64,000 nucleotides of DNA from Aspidiotus rigidus (taxonomy: Eukaryota > Arthropoda > Insecta > Hemiptera > Diaspididae). This document shows, in pieces, positions 55,701-64,000 of the stretch. A model generated the notes under the pieces. It searched no databases and was not told the origin of the DNA. It saw only the letters and a program-made list of their open reading frames with translations. The number at the start of each line of letters is the position of its first letter. Position 1 is the first letter of the stretch. The stretch covers positions 8,864,001 to 8,928,000 of the forward strand of contig JAVHKY010000013.1 of assembly GCA_035079385.1 (NCBI GenBank), written 5' to 3'. Position numbers and translations under genes: made by a program.

Positions 55701-57122
55701 TGCGATACAACTAATAATGGGGTGACACCCGAAAGTACTCTTGTAAAAGCAACTCATAAAGTAGAATTGTACATTCGAGAAACTTTCTCAACTTTGGTAC
55801 TCTACTCACACCTCACTCACTCACTATGAGTTCCAAAAAAAAACATTAAAGGTAAACTCCGAAATTGTTGGTGATGGAATCGACAGAAAATTTCAGTCAA
55901 CACTTCCTTGATATGCTAGCAGATATATTGATTTTTTTCTCACTTCCTACTTTCGAATGTTGAGAGTAAAAGAAGCTCCCTCCGCGCTCATCCACGTATC
56001 AAAATATCATATCGTAGAAAAAAAAAAGTACTATAATATTGTTTTTCGTTTTACTATAATGCATTGTGTGTCAACTGAAAATAAACATTGACGTAATAAA
56101 CAAAAATTAATCGTTATCGGAGGTTTTAAATAACGAATTCGCTAGCTATAACTTGGCGGGTACTTAACATTCTTGCAAACTAAATTCTTACACGTACTTA
56201 CAAACCATAAATAATGAAGAGTCCGAGTATAATGTACGATATTTACATAACATCTATACGTTATACCCTCTATTTATGGGCTACTAGACAGAAATTTTAG
56301 CTGCGAAAAATTACGTAGTAAACTAAAATTTTTCTCCCCGACGATGAGATTTAATTACGCGTTTTCGTCGTCCTCCTCATCAGCTTCCGATCTCGTATCG
56401 AGAAAAGTGTACTCGCGAGGAAAAACGCCGAGTGCATTTGTATTGAAATTATACCGGTTACCGGGTAGGAGAAAATGTCAAATTTTGCATTCTTCGTTAG
56501 GCGAATCAACATTATTGGTGAGTGTAAGCGAGAGAGAAAGAGAGAGAGAGAAAAAAAAATTGAGAAAAAAAGAGGAAGAAAGAAAAAAAATTATTCACTT
56601 GTTAATCCCCTCTACAAACGAAAATACATACAGGAAGAGCGAAAGGGGAAGATTGCGTGTGTATTGTGTATGTAATGCACTAAAGTACAATCATTTACAT
56701 TTACGTTCGTACTCGTGGTTCAGCACAGCCGGTAACTACTTAATACGTTTTGCTAATTTTTTTTTTTGCTCCACAACAGTACTATACTTGCGCGCGACCC
56801 GAACGAAATCACGATCATTTCTAATTTTCTTCGATGATCTTTTTCAAAAAAATTAAAAATTTTTTCCAATTTCTAAATTACCTCGGAGGGAGTCGCCTAT
56901 TTTTGCAACCACCGCGAGTGTACTCGTAATAGATGCACTACTGTACCGGTAATTTCGCGGATAAATGTGCGTACGTTCGTGTATATGTGCATAAGTGCAC
57001 CCCTTTCTCATGATGCAACCTTACTCGGCACCCCTCCGTCGCAAATTTAGAAAGATTTTTTTGCTTCGTTGTTGTTGTGGCAACCAATTAACGACAGTGT
57101 ATTTCCTTGTTTCTGCAATTAG
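55701..57122 (+). other. Upstream region of the TGF-beta-like exon, candidate 5' UTR exon
   Basis: No protein motif found. From about 56,150 the DNA lacks repeats and has more CpG. A possible donor G/GTGAGT is at 56,518-56,523. The acceptor TTTCTGCAATTAG/G ends at 57,122, giving a potential ~600-base intron. The ORF at 56,344-56,856 runs through this and through purine repeats (GAGAGA, 56,527-56,590) and is probably chance. A 5' UTR exon ending at 56,517 is an inference only. Confidence 0.35.
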
Positions 57123-57140
57123 GAGCGACGAAGAAAGATA

Positions 57141-57801
57141 ATGGTGTGCAACGGCGACTTTGGCATCGAGGACGACATTTCGAACAAATTAACTCCGAAG
57201 TATCCACGTAAGATGAACAAAAATTACTGTACCATCGTGTCAGCAGCCTCTACCACTTCGTCTCGTTACCGCGGTGTAAATACCACTGGTCGATTTCGTC
57301 GACCAATCTCGCTATCGAATTTCTCGTACGCATTTTTGTTCCTCATGTTCGCGTGTTCGTGTTCGTTAATGTCGGACGCAGTATCGCCCGAACCCAGTAA
57401 CGCCTACTCCGATTCCGGTAGATCGCTCAATAATTTTAGATATCAATCCGAAAAAAAGTGTACAAATAGTAATTGTAATGAAATAGAACGCGACGTACTG
57501 AAGAATTACACCATACAAAAGCTCAAGGATCAGATTCTGAAGGGACTTGGCTTCCTCAACGGCCCTCCGAATACGTCAAAGTTGCTTCCTCAATCGTCAC
57601 TACCGCCGCCAAAAATGCTGAGTCTGAACCTTAAGATTCCCCCGGTAGACATTTCGTCTACCGAGCGATCTAGTCATCCTATTAGACATTCGCACACTCA
57701 GTCAGCCACGGGACCGGTGAACATTCAAAACGACGAGAACAAATACGAAGACGTCGATGACGGAGTGAAAACGCACACGGTCGTCGCCAAGGCCGAGGAA
57801 G
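57141..57801 (+). CDS. TGF-beta superfamily precursor, N-terminal coding exon (signal region and start of propeptide)
   Basis: Exon 57,123-57,801 is bounded by a polypyrimidine acceptor (TTTCTGCAATTAG) and the donor GTGAGT at 57,802; the intron phase is 1. ATG 57,141 follows an 18-base 5' UTR part. The hydrophobic segment at residues ~61-77 (YAFLFLMFACSCSL) would serve as signal sequence or signal anchor after an unusually long N-region; M25 is an alternative start. C107 and C112 (KKCTNSNC) and IQKLKDQILKGLGFLNGPPN (~125-144) match the start of activin/inhibin-like propeptides, where a CxxC-type pair precedes 'IK-x2-IL-x-KL-x-PPN'. LP-rich and acidic stretches follow. The mature cysteine-knot domain would lie in later exons outside the visible exon. 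Dawdle, myoglianin, activin or maverick cannot be separated here. Confidence 0.65.
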
Positions 57802-59811
57802 GTGAGTCTGGTACGTAATTATTATGACTCCAATTTAAGATTTGTGTAGTATTATCTACCGTTTACGAGAGTACGATATACCACTCGCAGTGATATTTGG
57901 CACGTGTTGAAAGATCCTGGTCAATCGATTACCATAAATACGGGTATTCAAATGTTGATAGCCACTACAGAAGCGATTCGTTCACGTATTATCGAAATAA
58001 TGTGAGAAACGCTGAATTTTTTGACCCCCTTAATAATATCTCGAAAGTGGTTTTCAAAGCGGTAACCTTTTGCGATAGGCTTGGATTTTGAAACGGGAAA
58101 CAGTGAGAGAAACTACGTTTCAAGTGTAAAAAATTTCCTGAAAATATTTTTATGTTGAGGAACCTTGAAGGTGATAGGTACGAGTAAGACTGTGTATATT
58201 AATTATTCATTATCTGCTCACTTTTTCTTCAAAAAATCGATGTTATAAATTAAACATTGCTCGAATACAACGTTCTATATAGAAAGGTGATTTCACGAGA
58301 AAATAACGAGCATTTTCATCAATTTGTGGCATTTTTTTCTTAGACGAGATGCCTTACCGTTTATGAAGTTATGATTTAATCAGGGATCCTACTTCCCGAG
58401 ATTAGAGAATGAAGTGAAGAGAAAGGGGCTATGAATCGGAATCATGATAAAATAAATCTGTTCGAGACGATAACTTTTTAACATAGGGGGCCTCGATAGG
58501 TAGAAGAACCCCGAAAAAAATAAAACTCACTGTTACGTAATCAATGGGAGGATGAGACAATGTCTTCAAATGTGAATACATCGTCTGAATTTAAGTAAAG
58601 GAAATGTTTCATCATATTATCACTTCGGCCTTGCATTTCCAATCTGTTTTGTGACAATTTATACCCTAAAATTTATCACATTTAAAGAAGGAAGGCTACA
58701 TTCGTAAATTATATATAGAATTGATACAAAACAACATAGAAATTTAATTTCAAAAGATCAACTGGACAAATCAATCTGATTATTTCATATCTAATTTCCT
58801 GTGAGATCACATATACGATAGAAGTGAAAATGCGATGAGTTTGTCAGGTTTCTACGAAAAATCTGATTTTTTTCCCCCGAAAAACAAATCGAGCTCTCCG
58901 AAAAGTCCAAGACCAAAAAGTTTCGATTCATTCGCTTTTCCAAATTTTTTCCAAATAAAATATACATCACAGAAAAACTGATAACATTTGAAACATAGTT
59001 CCCTTTATTAACCTTTCAACAAAATTCATCATCTTTTTCCTATAGTAAAATTAGGTTTTACGATTATGGTTTGCAAAATTCTCTCTCCATAATTCTTGGT
59101 ATACAATATAACTGTAGTTTCACTTGCTCATTGGATATCGTGATTTAATAGAACTACAGTATTTATTAACACAATTTTAATAAACTCGCTTAGTATTTAA
59201 TTTGAATATTTTTTCTCATGACTAAAATAAATTCTTATCGAAAAAGTACTTTCAAAAAAAAGACATGAATTTGTTTCAATTTGTGATAAACTGTTCTTCA
59301 ATCTTCTTCACCCTCTTTCCATCATTGAGCACACAGCTTGAGTTTTTTAAGGACTTTAGATACGTTTCTGAAATTGAAGAATGTTTGTTTCGCTTTTACC
59401 CTACCTGTTAAAATCGAGTATACTTTCTCAACACTCTCCGACGTATCGCACAGATATCAAGGTCAAATATTGTTGAATACAATAAAATTTAAATAGCCTA
59501 CTGAACTTCGATAGAAATCTCTCTGACCAACGGTTATTATATTATTTAAATTGGCGATCATTTTTATTTCATTTCATGGAATTAAAATGAGTCGCAGCGC
59601 TCTTCAACAAATCGAAATTATCAACTATCTATATTGTCTTTTTATCAATTTTAAAATATTTCGAGGAAATTTCAGACGCTCAAAGAATTTTTTTTCTCAC
59701 AGCATCGATCTAATTATGGGTTGACAGAATTTTCAACAACTTAGAAGTCCTTTCCGATATCTCCTTGAAGTCTGCAAAATTTTCTGAAAACTAGATTTTC
59801 AAACTGTACTT
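57802..59811 (+). other. Probable intron of the TGF-beta-like gene
   Basis: Begins with GTGAGTCTGGTACGTAAT. No downstream exon with ligand-domain cysteines was recognised. A T-rich, unique-looking sequence fills it until the LINE fragment. The frame 57,897-58,091 has no motif. Confidence 0.5.
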
Positions 59812-60629
59812 TACAGGTGGTTCCAAATCGGGCCCTAAAACAAAACTGGCTACGTCTTCTCCATCAATGGTGAAATCTCACACTTTTGTTTGAAAAACTC
59901 AACCTCCATAATATATTCTGCCGAACTATCCGCCGTCTATACCTACCTTACTCTTCTCCTTCAACCCTGTAAATTCCCCCTTCTCCTCTCCTCTCTCCAA
60001 GCCATGCAAAACCCTTACTCCTCCAATCCAATCGTACAACGCATTCTCGTAGTCCTGCATACCTCAACACCTTCCCTGTCTTCACTTGCTTTCCTCTGGA
60101 TCCCTGGTCATATCGGTCTATCGAAATACGACTCAGTGGACTTGGCTGCTAAGCAAGCCTTGCTTCTTCCCTCAATCACTGATCGCTCCTCTCCTTCGGC
60201 CGATGACTTAAAACCATTCTACCGTTCGGCACAACCTCTAGTCTTCTCAACCCTGCAACAAACTTCGTTCAGTTAAAAAATACCCGACCCCCTGGTCCTC
60301 TCCCATGCTGCGAAGAAATATTTGTAACTCAACTACGAATGGACTCTCTGCCCCTCCCTCATGCCAATACTGCCAAACTGAGACTGAGTTTATCTGTCCC
60401 TCACTTTTTCACCAGCCCTTCTCTCATAAACATCAGACACTCATTTTCTGTTTCCTCCCATACCCCATTTGTCCTTTACAATAACTCAGAAACCATAACC
60501 AACACCTTAAACTTCCTCCGACTCACCTATTGCTACAAATCCATTTAATACAAACATCTCTCCCCGAGCTAATGACCCGTGCGTTGAGCAGTCGAAGAGC
60601 TCGTAAAAAAAAAACAAATAAATAAAGTC
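59812..60629 (+). pseudogene. I-type LINE, RNase H and 3' tail fragment
   Basis: Starts within RNase H (GGSKSGPKTK, then YSAELSAVYTYL, LAFLWIPGHIGLSKYDSVDL and AAKQALLLPSITD), with 59,890-60,276 open. The downstream C-terminal domain is shifted and lacks a clear CPHC knuckle. The tail GAGCTAATGACC...GAGCTCGTAAAAAAAAAACAAATAAATAAAG ends it. If the TGF-beta-like gene continues downstream, this copy sits in an intron in the sense orientation. Confidence 0.85.
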
Positions 60630-63513
60630 CTTTCCTGTCAACGGTGTGGTTGCCTAAGGCACTTTCACTATATATCTGGTTTCCTCTAGTAAACTCAAAA
60701 TTGTCGTATAACTACCCGAATATCTCCTGTCGAAAGCAAAATTATTCCTATGGGGTATTCGAGAAAATTTTTGGAAAATTACGTTCAACAAAAGTTACGA
60801 TCATTTCACGAATCATCCTTTAAAGAAGTCCAAGAAATTTTCGCGTGATTTGAAAGTTTTCCAAAATATTCACGTATCTATGAAAAATCGCGACAAAATT
60901 ATTCACGCGTGGTCTCTTTGACCCACTTTTCTTCCGATGGTACTGAAACTAGTTTGAGCTTTTTGACGATCTAACTTTTTATATGCCCGATAGTAGCGCT
61001 CCAGAACCCCTTACTATGGGGGGTAATCGGGAAGATGTAAAATGTTTGACCCTCTACAGTGAAAATGCTAGTCAATTTTAATGAATAGGGTCGCGTATGT
61101 CACTCACATACTTTCATTACCAAAGTTGAATAACCTCTTGGTTTGACTATTAAATGCGTAGAAAAATATCAGTGGAAGGGGAGGAAGCCTCAATAACTAT
61201 CAAATTGACCAAATTTCTCCCCATTTGTTAACTTCAGCATTTTGTTGGGAGAAGGTTTTTCCAAAAAACCTTCGAGCTACCAATCCTTCGGTAAATTTAT
61301 ACACCACTACAATAAATTTATTTGCATAGTATTGTTTTTTTTTTTGGTAATTATTATCGTGGATCAGATAAGACATACCTGTGAATTACAACAGAGGGGA
61401 AGAGTTTTCTTCCTTTTTTGGGGGGTGGGAGGAAAGGCCTACAAAAATTACCCATGATTACACCCACGTTTCTGAACGAAGAAAACAGTTCATCACGTAC
61501 AATATTTGGCTCAGGAACCAGACTTCATGCTTGAAGGACCTCAGAATAGTAGCAAGTGTCGAAAACTGTATAATACAAATATAGTCAGGCAGTGAACGTA
61601 TTTTCTCATTCTAAAAAAAATTAACAGTGTATGTTTGTCTACGGCTGTGGTGAGTAATCACTGAGTTCTTCCCTTAGGATAATGACTAGAATTTAATTGA
61701 TCGTCTGATACGAGTCTATTAGGCGGCTATGAATTTAATGTAAAGTAAAAGCATTAGTCACTTTAGTTTTTAGAATCAGTGCACGATTGAGAAAGGGTCT
61801 GACCTAGATAAGCATAAAATACGCAAAGGTTCATTCGGAATTTTCTACAGGGATCAAGCATCTGTGGATCAAGTTTGAGAGAAGAACGAGCCTTGTCTGT
61901 GAAGTGGGGCAGATCGTGGATCTGTTAGTCTTCAACGTGGTTGGAGATGGCCCAAGTTGTGGACCGTGTTGACAGTATTGGTTTCTAGTTAACCATCCGG
62001 TGGGACGCTGGAGAAGACTCCTGAGGGAGAATTGTTTTGAGTGTTGTAGCACAAGTCAGAGCTGACAGGTGGGATGCCGGTTGAGTTGGGGCCTAGAGCT
62101 GAAAATGCAGATCCGAAGCTGAGGCTGCGCAACCTTGGTTAGAGTAAGAGCGTTTAATTTCCTCCTTGTTGAGACGCTACAGTTGGTGGGAGTCCGCTGT
62201 AGCCCTTGTGGGGATTAGTCCCTCATTTGGTGATGATGAGCTGTCCCGCTGAAGGGGCTGATGACTGCATTTTGGCAGTGAGGATACCCTGTGCACTGAA
62301 ATATTTGATTATCAAGTCGGTTCAGGCGGGAAGGGACTCAACCGTCTAGATGATTGGCTGAAGATGCCCTAAAGTAGGTTCCACCCACCAAGAGCAGGCT
62401 GTTCGGGTATTTTGACAAGTATTTATTCGAGGAGTTAGCTCCGGTAAGATCCTACAACTGAATGGGGTCTTACATTTAGTCGCGAGACGTGAAGTACTCT
62501 CTCGTCAACAAAAGCAGTATCAACGCTCGACAAGAAACGTTTCGTCTCGCCATGATGCGCGGTAACTAAATAAGATCGTAACAGGAAAACGCAACCTTCG
62601 ATCGAGAATAGGAAAAATGCTCTTATTAGAAACGACGATTTCACTTCATTGATTTTCAAAAAAATTTCGATTGTATGACTAGTATCAATGAAAATGTAAA
62701 TGAACTATCCACATCACCCATATTTAATATTACCAAATATGTGTATAAGCCAGCTGGCTTCTATTACTTTTCATTCATAACTCTCAGCTAACCTCTGAAC
62801 CAAGCTCCTTTGCATAAGTCATAGGTAAAGAATGCCATGATTCTTCAATCGAAGCATTTTCTTCACAATTCTTTCTAGGCTCAGCTTTCGTGGGCTTACA
62901 AAAATGTTCTGGCAGAGACAAAGAAACCAAGATCAAGTTAATGTTTTTCTATGATTATGCGATTCTTGTCCCCAAAGTAAGTCAATAGATACAAATTTAG
63001 TATATTGTATGTTGAGCTGACTCGACCACGGCCTCATTCTTGGCCTAGTATAAGTCGACTAGTATAGTGTATTAGGCTGAATGGTTTCGCTCGTTCACCT
63101 GAAAGGCTTAGTGTAGACCTAGTATAGGGCCTGGGATAAACCTAGTTTAATACTGTTATTAAAGGAAGGGAAGGACTCGCAGCTTTTCCAATCCGGTGGA
63201 AAGTCTAAATTCCTGAGGAATAGTAAGGATATGAAACAAATACCTGCGACATTACATTATGATGATCAGACTCGAGTCAGAAATTGGAAACTTTGACTGG
63301 GGAACTCCCTGTCCTTCATATTGGGCGTCCATTTTCAGAAAACGTCTGCATCCAGTCATTTATGACATCATCATTTACGGGAAATTGTCTAGGGCCTAGA
63401 ATTTTCTTGATTTGCGTTCGACTTTAATTGTTATGTTACCTCGCATAAAAAAATTTGTCTATGCCAGATAAATCAAGCAACAAAAAATCTACAATGGCAT
63501 CTAATTTATTTCA
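60630..63513. other. No gene recognised; GC-richer stretch at 61,830-62,430
   Basis: Most is unique-looking AT-rich DNA. 61,830-62,430 is distinctly richer in G and C on the plus strand, without a lasting ORF, and ends with GCTGAAGGGGCTGATGACTG and a possible CTGC/GCAG stem. This resembles the 3' ends of some insect non-LTR elements and SINEs, from memory only. No flanking target duplication was found. Confidence 0.35.
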
Positions 63514-64000
63514 ATAGGGAAACTGTTTTAAGGAAAATAACGGGCGCCGAGACCGGCGTCAGGCAGAACGTGGGACTTTGAAAAATATAGATTTTCAAAC
63601 ACAAACTTTCAAGGTGGCAAGGAACAAAGTTCAATCTTTATTTAGAAAATAAACAAAGCAACCCCCACAAAACAGGTTCTTTGTTTCGATTGGCGAACCC
63701 GGTCAGCTGACGAATTAGGCACCGAGTTTTTCAACAGGGAACCTCTTTTATCAGAGGTTTTCGGAAAAAACGTCCGCTGCCCGGCCATTTGCCGGCCAGC
63801 AAAGCTCGGAGCTCGAAAATTTTCCAAGTCTTCCTCCTATATCATTTATCCAGTGGTTCTCAAATTGTGGGCCGCGAGACACAAACAGAGGGGCCGCAAA
63901 AGGTTGAAGTAACTTTTAGGAAATAGTGATTTTTAATAAATTTAGACATAATTATTTAAAAAAATGACGGCTTCCTTAACGAAGTTAAACGAGGAACGCA
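63514..64000. repeat. Minisatellite-bearing repeat, locus 3 (partial)
   Basis: A-type ends at 63,514 (AATAGGGAAACTGTTTTAAG), inverted at 63,661-63,680 (CCCCCACAAAACAGGTTCTT) and at 63,731 (TCAACAGGGAACCTCTTTTA). One monomer at about 63,805-63,845 (CGAAAATTTTCCAAGTCTTC). A B-type end starts at 63,966 (GACGGCTTCCTTAACGAAGT) and runs off the window. The order again implies insertion of copies into each other. Confidence 0.72.
63852..63965 (+). mobile_element. Probable hAT-type terminus
   Basis: CAGTGGTTCTCAAATTGTGG followed by GCCGCGAGAC is very close to the terminal inverted repeat of many animal hAT transposons (CAGTGGTTCTCAA is the classic start). It lies within the minisatellite repeat, between a monomer and the B end at 63,966. 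The opposite terminus is not in the window or was lost. Confidence 0.6.

Noticed and set aside
56344..56856. 170-codon ORF as a real gene
   Set aside because: It crosses a GA-rich simple repeat and a likely splice donor, starts with a serine run from TC-rich DNA and shows no domain.
62245..62295. Hammerhead ribozyme, which Penelope-like elements can carry (CTGATGA also at 15,926, 22,834 and 41,684)
   Set aside because: None of the CTGATGA sites is followed by a stem II and a correctly placed GAAA with a third stem.

Overview
This is a transposon-dense, AT-rich, intron-bearing animal genome segment. Penelope-like elements with GIY-YIG endonuclease, I-type LINEs with RNase H, copia and Ty3/gypsy LTR elements, several MITE families, one tRNA-derived SINE and one exon of a TGF-beta-family precursor all point to an insect. 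A hymenopteran is my guess, not a demonstrated fact. No bacterial-type gene organisation, rRNA, functional tRNA or CRISPR array was seen. Almost every open reading frame is a mobile-element remnant, and most short ORFs are chance.

Layout. 1-1,130: decayed Ty3/gypsy integrase. 3,298-4,104: two foldback elements. 4,650-6,590: a Penelope-like (PLE) 3' end whose AT-rich tail is tandemly duplicated. 9,994-13,550: a 3.4-kb element with ~700-bp inverted arms. 14,352-15,117: nested GGGTGGTAAGC-ended repeats. 15,244-16,869: a Mutator-like element with long inverted ends and a SWIM zinc-finger ORF broken by one stop codon. 17,190-18,026: LINE tail. 18,950-19,920: an array rich in GTCGA. 22,147-24,149: first locus of an apparently unnamed minisatellite-bearing repeat. 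24,704-25,985: AT-rich tandem block with a MITE in its last unit.

29,462-35,386 is a copia element with two identical 112-bp LTRs, a perfect TTAGC target duplication, a tRNA-iMet-like primer site, an open gag and a broken pol. Its middle has been replaced by an opposed, nested pair of the minisatellite repeat (30,930-32,628) and a LINE fragment. 37,066-39,430 holds the longest LINE copy. 41,410-44,755 is a PLE with inverted copies of its 3' half, interrupted by a 504-bp SINE with a 14-bp target duplication. 45,715-55,700 contains a second PLE family in head-to-head orientation, each copy linked to the same MITE, plus a third PLE remnant and two unexplained ORFs at 49.5-50.2 kb.

The only convincing host coding sequence is 57,123-57,801, an exon with clear splice signals encoding a secretory segment and the start of a TGF-beta-type propeptide. 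The last 6 kb hold a LINE tail, unannotated DNA and a third locus of the minisatellite repeat with a hAT-like terminus inside it.

The best candidate for something undescribed is the minisatellite repeat, defined by an AACAGGGAACCTGTT end, a ~43-bp array and a GGCTTCC-hairpin end. It occurs at three loci, repeatedly inserts into itself, and appears to have been carried as cargo by a recently inserted copia element.
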